From positions 2,604,001-2,668,000 of the forward strand of contig JADANN010000375.1 in the NCBI GenBank assembly GCA_018806985.1: a DNA stretch of 64,000 nt, in the 5' to 3' direction. The first letter of the stretch is position 1, and each line of letters starts with the position of its first letter. The notes under the pieces were generated by a model. It had not been told where the DNA came from. It made no database searches and was given only the letters and a program-made list of their open reading frames with translations. Shown here piece by piece: positions 36,901-59,167 of the stretch. Both the position numbers and the translations under genes were made by a program. This DNA is from Angiostrongylus vasorum (taxonomy: Eukaryota > Nematoda > Chromadorea > Rhabditida > Metastrongylidae).

Positions 36901-37226
36901 AAGTTAACTCTATCATATACAACAAAGTGAGAAGAAAAAAAAATAACGGAAAAACGAAAAACCAAAGTCATGTGTCCTGACCGAGATTAAGACCAAACAA
37001 AAAAATGGGTAAATAAACATTGATCTCGAGGAAAGAACTAGTAGTAAACCAGTAATAAATACGATTTCCAGTGACGACGATCAAACACGACAAAACGTTA
37101 GCATCTTAAAGACCATAAAATCGGCAAGTTAAAGCGAGCTAGGAACTACAATCGTACCTTAAGATCATCAGTTTCCATCGATTCTGTATAAGGAATATCA
37201 GAAGCCGAAACCTCTATATCTTGCAT
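23067..37226 (-). CDS. smk-1: Protein phosphatase 4 regulatory subunit 3 (SMEK/PPP4R3), 16 exons
   Basis: This subunit targets the PP4 catalytic phosphatase to its substrates. In C. elegans smk-1 is a nuclear cofactor of DAF-16 in longevity and DNA-damage responses (family knowledge). Exons read on the minus strand: 37158-37226, 36765-36881, 36507-36654, 36366-36421, 29762-29887, 27658-27981, 25844-25989, 25623-25764, 25380-25539, 25061-25222, 24905-24988, 24703-24853, 24238-24566, 23979-24167, 23464-23850, 23067-23387. Residues 1-66 are an acidic/lysine-rich leader. An EVH1-like domain (WDDRGTGHV, then TLIVWSE and LALSFQEK) covers about 68-170. The SMEK/armadillo-like body runs to about 734 ([56 protein letters not shown]). 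An acidic serine-rich tail ends in a basic RRKR/KRIR segment. The total is 969 codons, in the family range. All phases agree except exon 9 to exon 10 (see findings). The 3' splice site of exon 12 (ATCAAG) and the exon 12/13 junction were chosen by homology and phase. Confidence 0.95.
27128..27365. repeat. Pair of SINE-C copies in inverted orientation
   Basis: A minus-strand copy at 27128-27258 abuts a plus-strand copy at 27262-27365, giving a potential hairpin in smk-1 intron 6. Shared ends are ATATTTGCAAAACTCC and its mirror. Confidence 0.7.
28185..28590 (+). repeat. Dispersed repeat B, near full length
   Basis: Carries every block of the family, from the CCCAACGGTTTACCGCC start through AGGCTGACCTCGGGACTCC to the GCCCAAGTACTTG end. 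Lies in smk-1 intron 5. I could not decide whether it is tRNA-derived. Confidence 0.75.
28668..28892 (-). repeat. Truncated SINE-A copy
   Basis: Tail and body present; the tRNA-like head beyond GAGCGGAGATCG is missing. Lies in smk-1 intron 5. Confidence 0.75.
29286..29425 (+). repeat. SINE-C copy
   Basis: GACGAAGGACTCGTACGGTG head, CCTGGAAAGGATAATAGCG middle, GGAGTTTTGCAAATATCTCA end; smk-1 intron 5. Confidence 0.65.
30850..30965. repeat. AAC then AAT trinucleotide microsatellite
   Basis: About 18 AAC units followed by about 18 AAT units, producing long homopolymeric frames on both strands (poly-N/T and poly-L/Y) that should not be taken as proteins. In smk-1 intron 4. Confidence 0.95.
32757..33008 (-). 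repeat. SINE-A copy with internal deletion
   Basis: AAAGGATAAAGGATAAA tail and CACTGCGCTACACGCGCCC head present; about 30 bp of the body are lost. Lies in smk-1 intron 4. Confidence 0.75.
33746..33782 (+). ncRNA. Hammerhead-like ribozyme module, best-preserved core
   Basis: GCT, CTGAAGA, a short GGC/GCC stem, GAAAC, GTC, AGC in that order. CTGANGA and GAAA are the two invariant hammerhead boxes, GTC is a standard cleavage triplet and GCT/AGC starts the closing stem. There is no stem III hairpin; ACGT is self-complementary, so a dimer could supply it. One extra purine sits between CTGAAGA and stem II. Hammerheads of this minimal style are known from Penelope-like elements. Activity is unproven. 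Confidence 0.55.
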
Positions 37227-37784
37227 AACGACGTTTAGGCCTGATTCAGCAACTCGTAAAGTGCACTAAGAACTTACTGATAGCTAAGATTCTACCCGGA
37301 GCTTCGAGCTAAAAGTGAAAAAACCATCTATACAGTGAATAAAGAAAGAAGTAAACAGCACAACGATATACGAACGGAGACAATGGCCTTAGGAACATTA
37401 GAGCACTACTGACTTAAGAAGCAACTTGTAACTTCTAAGGGTACTTATGCCTTAGACACCATGTTTACTCCACCACTCCTTACTAGCTTAAGCTCACCAA
37501 TCAATCACAGTTTACACTTCATATGCATACTTAACGACATTACCCAAAGTCTCCTAACGAACAGCCGCGTCATGAACGCTATGCAGCGCGATCCATTCCC
37601 AAAAAGAGGTCCTGAGACGAAAATTTTGGAACGATGCCAGTTGGATGAAAGATTTGGTTGAGTCAGCTGATGAAGATTGTCATTCAGTACTTTTCTTCCT
37701 GCTTCAGACAGTTTCATATCCTCATTACGACCGTTGGATGTGTCGCCTTTATGACCATTGATTATCCTCTGTTTTGTTGTGGAT

Positions 37785-37930
37785 TTACTGAAGCTTATCA
37801 TAGAGGACCTGGGGCAGACTGGCCAGGCTGTCGTCGGGACTCCAGGGAACCAGCAGATCTTCGAAGAATGGAGAGTGTGCTGGAGCCCGCACAACTACTG
37901 GATACGGGTTGTCCAAGTACCCAAGTAAGT
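37785..37930 (+). repeat. Dispersed repeat B, 3' part
   Basis: Only the terminal third: CGTCGGGACTCCAGG, GTGCTGGAGCCCGCACAAC, TCCAAGTACCCAAGTA. Confidence 0.65.
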
Positions 37931-38619
37931 ATCATAGAGAACAGACAGACTGCTGTGTTTGTGAAATTCAGGTTCTTAGTGACCTAATGTGCTTTGGTTG
38001 TCCTCATTCTAGGCACATTTTGGCTTATACAAAGCTTTCTCTTTATTCAAGGTATTCTATGAGTAATAGCCAGTCAATACGTCTTCAGAGAACAGTTGAA
38101 ACCTTAGGAATCCATCCCATATCCTCTGAATTCCGTATGACTCGGAACTAACGTCGGTGCACCGCGTCCTCCAGAGTTCTCCAGAAACTTCGTTCCTCAC
38201 GCAGTTCGTAAATTCATTGGAACGACCAAGTTATATCGAAATGTCGCTATGATGCTGTTTTTTAACACGTACTCTAGAGGGTTTCATGCACATCAACTAC
38301 TGGGAACGTCTTCTTCGCCGTTTAGAACCGTATTTTCTGTGAAGCAGTCGGTCTGGTCTCAGTGTCTAGAGGAATTCGTTGTGTTCTTCGTGAAATAACA
38401 CGGATGACTTTTGAAGCCTTCTTTACAGCACTGATATCATTATATCACATTTTGGGCATTCTATCGGTTTTTTCTTACAGTCTAGAAGTGGCGACTGTTG
38501 CAGATTTGTTGCCCATCAGTAGTCATGAGCAAACGTTCCACAAATGATGGGATGTTACATCTTCTAAGTTCTTTTCGGTTGCATACCATATACGGGAATG
38601 TCATCTTAGATTACTTACT

Positions 38620-38995
38620 TGGATACTTGGATGGGCCATCTTCACTGGTTGTGCGGCTTCCAGCATAATTCCCACTTTTTTCGAAGTTTTGCTGGTTTAG
38701 CCATCGTGGTTCCCTGGAGTTCCGAGGTCAGCCTAGCTAGAGTTGTTTGCCCAGGTCGTCACCATCACAGGCAGTCTCCGCCTTTGTGGACCAGAGAGAG
38801 ATTTTCCACCATGCGACTACTTTGATACCAGGACGGTGGTGGATCCTGGTATTGGTTTACTCTTAGCTGGGCTTCCTGATGGGAATGCCGGATTCATCTC
38901 GGGAGGCCCTGCTGAGGGGAATGAGTCCCCCACAGTACATCTCAGTCCTGCACCCAGGAACACCTCTTAACCACGATGAGGCAGTAAACCATTGG
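38620..38995 (-). repeat. Dispersed repeat B, full length
   Basis: Inverted, about 376 bp; starts TGGATACTTGGATGGGCC and ends GATGAGGCAGTAAACCATTGG. Immediately upstream of vps-60. Confidence 0.8.
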
Positions 38996-39154
38996 AAGAG
39001 TCATACAAGGTCTCTATTATTATAACTGAACGGCTTTCTGTAACATATGTAGAGATTTCTCCATGTACCAATCCTTTCCCTCTATTTGCATTTCGTGAAT
39101 TTGCTACGTTTGTCTCCTCTAGATGGTAACATATGTACTGACAGAAGTTCCTGG

Positions 39155-39162
39155 CATTCTAG
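39155..39162 (+). promoter_or_regulatory. Probable spliced-leader acceptor of vps-60
   Basis: The sequence CATTCTAG ends directly at the ATG of vps-60. AG immediately before a start codon is the usual look of a nematode SL trans-splice site. A cis-spliced leader exon cannot be excluded. Confidence 0.45.
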
Positions 39163-42100
39163 ATGAAGCGGATTTTTGGCACCAGCAAGAAGGAACCACC
39201 ACCAGACTTGAATAATGCCATTGCGAACATCGAATCCCGGGGCGAAAGTATCGAGAAGAAGATAGCAAAACTAGATGGAGAACTAGTAAAACTTCGAGAT
39301 CAGATGGCTAAAATGCGAGAAGGGCCAACTAAGAATATGTTGAAGCAAAAAGCGTTAAGAATTCTCAAGCAGAAGCGGATGTACGAAAACCAGAAGGGAC
39401 AACTCGATCAGCAGGCTTTCAATATGGATCAAAGTAATTTTGCTATTCAAGGAATGAAGGATAACCAGGTAGTGGGACTGGTCATCTTCCGATTATATCC
39501 CATGTCGTAGGTATTACTGCTTTATTCATTTGCTGTGATTTTCGGTCACTGTTGCTGCAATGAAGGCAGGACTGAAGACTATGCAGAAAGAGTTTAAGAA
39601 AATGGACATAGACAAGGTTAGTTATTCATCATAATCCAGCTTGCTGTGGATCCTCTGTGATTGCCACCGGCTTTTTTCCACTGGTTGGCCTTTACCTTTC
39701 TTACTAGTCCATTCCCTTGTTATTTCAGATTGAGGACATGCAGGATCAAATGGAAGATATGTTGGATATGAACAACGAGATCCAGGAGGCTATGAGTCGT
39801 CAGTATGACACACCAGACGTAAGTGCTTTATTCTTGTTTAATTTTTGGTTGATGTCTGGTGTTTCAATAGTTTTTGTCCTCAAGAAAGACCTCCGCTACT
39901 CGGGTGCGAACTACTAGATTGGTGTAAAGACGTGGATTTGAGCCTCAATTTGAAAAGCTGTGGCTGGCCTCAGACATAAGTTTGTTATTTAGATGGGAAT
40001 TATTAGAATTCAAACTTTCTTTCCAAAAAAGTTCCGAAAGTTTTTCTGTTCGATATCCCGTATTGCTGTATTGGAGATCCTCGGCTGATAGTTGTCGAGG
40101 TGCTCTAGGAAGTGGTACTCGGTTGTCGAGAGGTCTAATGAGTACGGCGATTGAGGCGGAATTTCGTAGCTCTTCAAATTTTGCGGCATTAATTCGTTGT
40201 TTTCTTGATAAGCACGTGGCGTTTCAGTGCATTTCGTCTCCTTAGAGCCTGCATTGGTCAAACTCATTGCAGTTGAGTCAGCCAAATGCTTCCATAACCT
40301 CGACAGAAAAAATCGAGAAACCTAGATCTCAGCTGCACTGGAAACAAAATAGTTTCTTCGCACACTCAGGGCCTTCTATGAGTCTTCCACTGAGTATTCC
40401 ACGTGGAGACCAATCGCACACAGTTCATATTGATAAGAAATAAGTCACTCTGACGTTGAAATATCAATCTCAGACATTGTATGAGATCACATATGATAAC
40501 GGGAAACTTTTTCCGTGCCTTAAATTTCTGAGTTCTTTGGGTTTATCCAGAATGCCTCGAGAGTTTTCGCGCTAGTGTTTTCGATTCCTATGCGAAGATG
40601 GTAACTTCTGCTTCAAAAATCTTCCCCGTTATGTTTCCGTCTGTTGTGTGAACCTAGGAACCTAGTGGACTAAGTTTAAGTTTAAGTTTACACAGTGTTT
40701 TATACGGATGCACAGTGGTCCACCCATTTCGCCAATGTATTCCTCCCCGCACGCTTTACGGGAGATCAGATAAGCCGTACCCGAACTCGTGCAATCAAGT
40801 CTCTACTCATAGGGCATATTTTGTAATGAATCAGTGTCCTGTTGCTTCTTCGCTTTCGGTACCACTTAATGATGTAGCAGTCTACAGATAGATTAAATTG
40901 AACGTTCAGAAATTGAAGTAAATCTTTCTTCAGTATAGCCGGAGTATAATTTATGTACGCTGACTGTTGGTTTAGTTATTCAAAACATTTGTCCATCTCC
41001 TGTTCTGTGGAGCAGATGGAAAAGCAATCATCTTCATACCTACTGTTGAGTAATTCCCCGAAATCGACTACTGACGCTTCTACCTTAGATATAAATGCAA
41101 TGACATGGTTTATTGCCAGTTGGTGTTCCGTTGCCAACCCTCTCATTTATGCGGAATATTTTCCGGACCATCTGAAGATTGAGCAGTTTAGGCATTCGTT
41201 TAAGAGGACCATCAGCTGCTGAATCGTGAAACCATACGTGTTTATTTCCTGTATATGTTGTCTGTTGAGTTCGAGGATTACTTTCATAGCGAACTCATTC
41301 AATACGTTTGTATAAAGGGCGGTAACGTTCGAAGGACTCCATCATGTACATGCTGTTAGGATGCGTTACGTAAACGGTCCAGGAACATCTGGGTGTTCGC
41401 AGGATGGGGTGGAATGTGCTTTAACAACTGGGTGAGTATTAGGGTTAAAAATCATTCTATCCGTTGGTCCATCTATACAGCTGTTGATGGGTCTAACCTT
41501 GAATAATGACGGATCGGTAGACACAAGGTCATTGGTGGATACTAACTTATGAGTCATAGTAAATGTAAGATGGAAGATGTTGTTAACTCACTTTGAGCTG
41601 ATATCAAGTTTGTGGCGTTACTGCAACATATTGTAGAGCGTAATCGTGCAAGAGGACTGTAGCTCTTCATTTGGTCATGTCCGAATATGTTAGATACACT
41701 GCCGTTTTTGATGCATTTCATCGATGTCGTGACACCATTTGTCCGCTGTGATCGTTTAACTATAACTAAAGACCGTATTTCACATGTTACTCTATACCCG
41801 AAATGAAAAAGTCCCAACCATCTTTTTTTGTGAATTAGAGTTTGTACAATGTTTATGAGCCTTATCCCATTCCAATCTCCTTGCTGAATATCGCCCATTG
41901 CCCTAAGAGTTACTGTGCACTACACATTTAACGCGATCAAAAAATTTACCGTTTTTACGGTGTTAAAGAAGCAAAAAACAGACGATGACGACAGTTTCGC
42001 TAACACTTGTTCAATTCTTGCGGAACCCATCTACCGAGCTTTTTCACCTTTCCATTGTTTTCTACGTGACGAACGAGTGTTTAGTCTTAAATGTTCAGCT

Positions 42101-43021
42101 TTAAGAAATACAACCACAAGAAGGCTAGGATATGAGAAGAACTCGGAACCACAGATGGGCTTCGAATCAGCGATTACCCTTACCTGGATCCCCCGTTCTA
42201 TCCACACCAACCGAGGCTTTTGCTTTGCCGTTCCCTCTCTCTCTCTGTGTTCGCAAGCAGAGATAGTTTCGATTATGATCTTCCTCGTCATCAAGGCTCA
42301 CATTTTCAAGAGGAAATCTTCCGAACCATCTGTATCATGCATTGGGAGGCTCTTCCATGGCTTATACATTACATTTTTCCGCCACGAGTGTCCATGTTCG
42401 AAATCATGGAGTGCGGTTTCCTTGTTTTTAGAGCATGGTTTCAGTCAGCCTCAGTTTTTTCAAAATAATTTTTCAGGGACATGGTCAATTGTCGAAGGAA
42501 TAGGCTTTAATGTGGTATACAGCAGTAATATCAGCAAAGAGGATTTATTATAAAATGTATATAAAATAACACTCACAATGAGACAATCTGCAACTTTTTG
42601 CGTCATTGTGGTATTTGCGCAGCACATTTCCCCGTCATAATTCTGAGTAGGATCTTAGCCAGTAATGGAATTGCAACCCTGTTGAATGCATACTTCCGAG
42701 CTCATAATAAATTTATAGGAGGAGCATATTACCTATGGAATGTTTCGACTTTCTTTTAGATCGATGAAGCTGATCTTGAAGCTGAGCTAGCATTGCTAGG
42801 AGAGGAGCTTGACCTTGGCGAAACTGACACAAACTATCTGGACGAGGCTCTCAGTGCACCACGAGTTCCCTCAGCGAAGCCTACAAGTTCTAAGGTAGTA
42901 GTGTTTATTATCTTACTGTTTCCCCTCTACCGTTTTGTTTCTTTTAAGCGATTTCAGTTTATTCCAGGTAGCCGAAGGGTTAGAGGTTGACGAGTTTGGT
43001 CTTCCGAAGATTCCGGCATGA
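39163..43021 (+). CDS. vps-60: ESCRT-III protein CHMP5/Vps60 (Snf7 family), 5 exons
   Basis: CHMP5/Vps60 is a late-acting ESCRT-III subunit that works with LIP5/Vta1 and Vps4 in multivesicular body sorting and membrane scission (family knowledge). Exons: 39163-39468, 39545-39616, 39729-39818, 42760-42894, 42968-43021. The total is 218 residues plus TGA, against about 219 for animal CHMP5. Recognised segments are the basic amphipathic N-terminus (MKRIFG), the ESIEKKI and [20 protein letters not shown] core helices, [11 protein letters not shown] and the EIQEAMSR helix, the acidic DEADLEAEL stretch, and the terminal DEFGLPKIP motif typical of CHMP5. The start follows TTCTAG directly, consistent with a trans-splice acceptor. 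Every junction keeps phase 0, but exon 2 begins after TTTTCG, not TTTTCAG (see findings). Intron 3 (2.9 kb) carries a Penelope-like element and a mariner relic. Confidence 0.95.
40015..40440 (-). pseudogene. Tc1/mariner-family transposase relic
   Basis: The minus-strand reading keeps the hallmark [20 protein letters not shown], equivalent to the PPYSPDLxPTDYH region that carries the third catalytic acid of mariner transposases, followed by a C-terminal helix ending in FRNFFGKK. The upstream part is weaker and has at least one frame break. No inverted terminal repeats were recognised. It lies in vps-60 intron 3, antisense to the host gene. Confidence 0.6.
40640..41900 (-). mobile_element. Decayed Penelope-like retroelement (RT plus GIY-YIG)
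   Basis: Read on the minus strand across several frame breaks, the order is: SLFKVRPI and IDGPTDR (41.4-41.5 kb), [20 protein letters not shown] and [12 protein letters not shown] (41.1-41.3 kb), [20 protein letters not shown] (the YxDD-type catalytic box, about 41.0 kb), FLNVQFNLS and KWYRK, then [15 protein letters not shown] (about 40.75 kb), the GIY-YIG endonuclease signature. This RT plus C-terminal GIY-YIG order is diagnostic of Penelope-like elements. In-frame stops show it is inactive. It sits antisense in vps-60 intron 3. Confidence 0.85.
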
Positions 43022-44365
43022 TTGTATCTACCTCTACACGAGTAACTATCCGGTTCTGTTTGTTTTCATACAATTCTCTTTGATTTCCCGATTTCGAAAT
43101 CTATTCCCATTACTGGTCTCTTAATTTTTTAAGTCGGTTGGTTGTCATATTATCAAAGAACTTTGACTGGATATTCTTTGATTGCTGCTGCACGAGTAAC
43201 ACAGTTTTTTATTTTCTAGTTATTCTTATTGGTCTGATTCGTGCAAAAATTTTTTTCCTTTGTTTTATTAGTGCATTTCATATTTTACACGAGCGTATTT
43301 GTTTTAGTCAGTCCATTAACGTTGAATAAGCTTCTTTTTATTCATTCACAGCTGTAAATACTTTATTCAACATCTGGAAATCACGGAGTATATTCCGAAT
43401 ACGCCATAAAATTGGGAAATAAAACAGTGCCATTACTGGTCTAGGTACTCTTTGATAGGAGAAATTGCTTTGCTGGTTGTTTCCATAGTAACTGGAAGGC
43501 GCACTAGGAAGTATGTTGTGTTGTAGTTCCTCTAAGAATGCATTCCTTATTTTCAAAACTACGATAGATAGTTTGATAGGAATCTGCTGTTGATTAGGTT
43601 AACACTGATAATTGTTCTTTAGCAGACCAGTGTCGTATGCTTTCATACCGAGCTTATGACAAAGTTGTCAAGGAATAGTGAAGACCCAAACTTTGACGTC
43701 TTGTCACTTGTAACTTTCACTGGTTCGCAAATGACAGTATGACCTCGTGCTATTGCTGTAACTCGAAACAACGTTATACATTTATAGTTTTGCATAGTAA
43801 TGATTATTTACAACAATGTCCTTACAGTTCTGAATCTCGTTGATTGAACGGCAACCTGTAAATAGGATATGATGTTAGAAAGTCGTCTTTTTCAACACAT
43901 TTGCAATGATGCCAGTTTTTCGATAGCTACCGATTTCTGATAACTAGGATATTTAGAAGCAGCTCCCTCCGATGACCAAATACTGAAAACTTCCTCTGGG
44001 ATTAAGACCTAAGAGCGCTCTTGTTGAGCTATCCCGGCAATCCAGGAAGGATGTACTCGCATAGCACTCGATGACATTCATGAAGACTACGAGATTCTTT
44101 ATTGCCATCGGGACTCACAACCACATCCGAAGACGTTCTTGAGTGACGGATGTGAGATAACGGATTGAGTGGAAGACGTGCTGTTATCCGGATAATATGC
44201 GAAGTTTTATATCATATGAATAAGGAGAAAGAGAATTTTAATTCTTTTTTCGTTTAAGCGTTGAAAAAATTTTTTGCAACGATTTGAAAAACCTTTTTTT
44301 TGACGCAAGTGTCGTAACAGTAAGCATCAACGATGCTATTATGGACAGATTCGCGCCATACTTCA
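43022..44365. other. Region between vps-60 and the oxidase 3' side
   Basis: Holds the vps-60 3' UTR and should hold the missing oxidase C-terminal exon, which I could not find. A minus-strand frame at 43338-43556 ends just before an ATGAATAAAA stretch and might be a terminal exon, but it does not resemble the oxidase C-terminus. Confidence 0.4.
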
Positions 44366-44369
44366 TACT

Positions 44370-44625
44370 TGATACTTGAACGGCCCACCCTCCCTGGTTG
44401 TGCAGGCCCCTGCATAATCACTATTCTTGGAGATTTGCTGGTTAAACCATTGTGGTTCCCCTGGAATCTCGAAGTCAGCCTGGCCAAAGTATGCCCTAGG
44501 TCGTCACCACCACAGGCAGTCGCCACCCTTGTAAATCAGAGGGAGGTTTGCCACCATGCGACTAGGTTGGTACCAGGACGGTGATTGATCCAGGTATTTG
44601 TTTACTCTTAGCTAGAATTCCTGTT
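44370..44625 (-). repeat. Dispersed repeat B, truncated
   Basis: Inverted copy lacking the terminal GAGGCAGTAAACC block. Confidence 0.7.
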
Positions 44626-45150
44626 AGAAACGTCAGACTTTTCAGGACGTATGAATTATAACGGTTGAAATTAATAGAGCTCATTATTTTAATTTTCCTT
44701 CAGACTTTGAAGATCTATTGCGGACGGATCACGTATGCATTGAAACCAACGCGTATCGTTGCGAATGTGGTATATCTATCCACTGTGACAATTCCTACCT
44801 GCTAATTGCATGGTGTGGACGAATTCGTCTTGTAAAATTTGCATCACTTTTGCTACTCCTTGAGATCCCTGAAACTAGTTTTTTACTTTCGTTGAGAGAA
44901 TCAGTCATGCGTCCTAGTACTCATATCAATCGTGGTTTTGTTCTTACATTACTGTCACTGCATACCTTCAGTACTCCCCTATCCATGCACGCATTGGTAT
45001 CAATGCACAACCATTTATGTGCCGATTAATTACGATTACCAAGGAAATATTACTTCAACGAAACATTTCGCTCATCTGTCATCAACGGAAAGGTGGAGAA
45101 ATTCGCATCTTTTTTGTAAAGTAGGGACAATTGGGCAGGCTATTTAAATA

Positions 45151-45432
45151 AAAGGATGAACGATAAGGCTCTCATCATTAATCAGGCCCTGAGGAATGCG
45201 CCATGCATTCGACTTCATTAAGCATCGCTGGAGATGATTGGATGCGCATACGGCTTTTACAATGACTCTCGGTGGCCTGCGATGTATCGCGTCGGTGCTG
45301 TTATCCTCCCAGACGGGTCTAGTACCAATTTGCCCACTCCGGAGAGATGGAAGGCTCGGTGAGCCTGTGGCGCCGGATCGATCTCATGTGCATTGCAAGG
45401 CGCCTTCGACCATTGCGCTAAACCCGGCCTTG
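45151..45432 (-). repeat. SINE-A copy
   Basis: Full-length inverted copy just downstream of the last recognised oxidase exon. Confidence 0.8.
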
Positions 45433-45565
45433 GCTAGCTATTTACGATGTTAAATTTCTCTGAAACCTGTGCGTACACTCTTAGTGTGATATCTGTCAGG
45501 CATCTATATTCGATGTATTTCAACGTTTTTCGTGAGATTAAGAAATTTATGAGAACAAAACTTAC

Positions 45566-57776
<12,211 letters not shown>

Positions 57777-57786
57777 CTGTAAGTTG
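57777..57786 (-). promoter_or_regulatory. Probable acceptor (spliced leader or cis) before the oxidase start
   Basis: On the minus strand a T-rich run followed by AACTTACAG ends exactly at the chosen ATG (57776). An in-frame ATG lies 36 bases upstream at 57812, but it would place this strong acceptor inside coding sequence, so the downstream start is preferred. Confidence 0.45.
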
Positions 57787-58046
57787 GAAAAAACGCGAAT
57801 GTAGTCTTCCATCCAAACACAAAAAATGAGACTTCAGTTGGTTGAAAGCCCCTCGACAAGAAAGAGGAGGAGTTTTCACTGTTCCTTTGCAAGCATAGAA
57901 CTAAGATAGAGTGAGATGTGCAATGATGGATAACGAAAGACTGTAAGACAGAAGGAAAAAAGCTTGTAAAACATCAATCACAGTGTAGTCACTTTTTAAT
58001 TACTAATTACTCTTTTCTTTATGGTGGGGTATGATGCGAACCATAG

Positions 58047-58245
58047 CCACAGTGATGCTGAGATATTTGCAAAACTGCGGACCGCATTTGTCTGCGGTGA
58101 GCATCAAACCAGCCATTTCCCTTCTCGTGGTAGGTGATAAGCCTTCACCGTAGCAAGGGAAATAGCGGGTTCGATCCCCGCCGTGACAGCTGCGGTCGGA
58201 GTTTTGCAAATATCTCGGCATCATTTTGATTATTCGCAGTATTAA
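58047..58245. repeat. Inverted pair of partial SINE-C copies
   Basis: ATATTTGCAAAACTGCGGACC (minus orientation) at the left and GGAGTTTTGCAAATATCTCG at the right frame a hairpin of about 200 bp. Confidence 0.6.
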
Positions 58246-58849
58246 ATCCAATACTAATGGATTTGAATAAAGTTTATTGTCCTAATTAAAATATGAAGTC
58301 CAGAACCGATTCTTATCACTTTCCAATCGCCGTGGTATTTGAAATATGAAACTTTGACGAGAAAAAAGTGAGGTTTTGTGGGTTCCACAAAAACAGAATT
58401 TCGTCTCAGTTAAATGTGAGTACTTCTACGTTCTGAATCAATGTAGCTTCATCTGAGCTAAAAAAAAGGTTGGTTTAAAGTTGTCAGTTATTTTTCGCAC
58501 TAGATGCATTGAAATCAATGCGTGTTGGGGGTTATGCGTCAAGGAATTTTTATGCCTTTAAATTACAACTCTTACTCTTCGAAAAATAACCTATGCAGAC
58601 TACCATCTAAATGACTAAGGATCATTAGAAATACAGGGATCCAATGAAAGTTCGTTTTTACTTATAGCTATGACAAGCTTGTCATCTATCCAAATTCCCG
58701 AGTTCGGCGAGCAAAGTTGAGAATAGGAAATATCTTGCGGAGAATTCACTTACTTATTGCACTTATGCAAATTAGACGAACTCAAAAATAAACTATCTCT
58801 TAGACACTCTTCAGTTATTAGCAAAGGAAATGACCAAATATGAAGTGTC

Positions 58850-58995
58850 ATGCTCGAACGCATGAGCGCCGGTAAGTGTAATAGCGTGTTCAGTCCCCAC
58901 CGCAGACATTAACGGTCCCGAGTTTTGCAAATATCTCAGCAGCATTGTGGTTATACTTCACATAATACCCTGCCATTAAAAAAAATTGTAGGCAG
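58850..58995 (+). repeat. SINE-C copy
   Basis: GGTCCCGAGTTTTGCAAATA and CCTGCCATTAAAAAAAATTG present; the head is eroded. Confidence 0.55.
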
Positions 58996-59127
58996 TAAAT
59001 AGAAATTGACGAAACTATGAAGTGTAAGAGAATAAAGTAACACCTCGTGTTTGCTCAACAAGAATATCGAGAACTATGAAGTGTGTTTACATTGTACAGC
59101 TAACATGAGGTTGATTACGATGTTTAT

Positions 59128-59167
59128 TCGGCTAACGCTTCGACGATTTCGTTTTCACCAGAGCCGA
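59128..59167 (-). ncRNA. Hammerhead-like module relic left of the RTE-type element
   Basis: On the minus strand: TCGGCT, CTGGTGA, a weakened stem II, GAAGC, GTT, AGCCGA. The closing stem is kept while the core is mutated. Confidence 0.35.

Larger units (their letters stand above)
37227..39162. promoter_or_regulatory. Shared head-to-head intergenic region between smk-1 and vps-60
   Basis: The two start codons diverge across 1.94 kb, so the upstream regulatory DNA of both genes must lie here unless distant leader exons exist. Much of it is repeat B: a partial copy at 37785-37930 and a nearly full copy at 38620-38995. Frames at 37461-38547 have no splice or homology support. No core promoter motif was recognised. 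Confidence 0.5.

Noticed and set aside
41915..42553. 212-codon open frame in vps-60 intron 3
   Set aside because: The longest open frame in the window, but part overlaps a SINE-C-like B box on the other strand (42.1-42.2 kb), it has no recognisable motif, and it lies inside a spliced intron.
57777..57812. Upstream ATG start for the oxidase
   Set aside because: It would translate through a strong TTACAG acceptor; the downstream ATG fits the family N-terminus.
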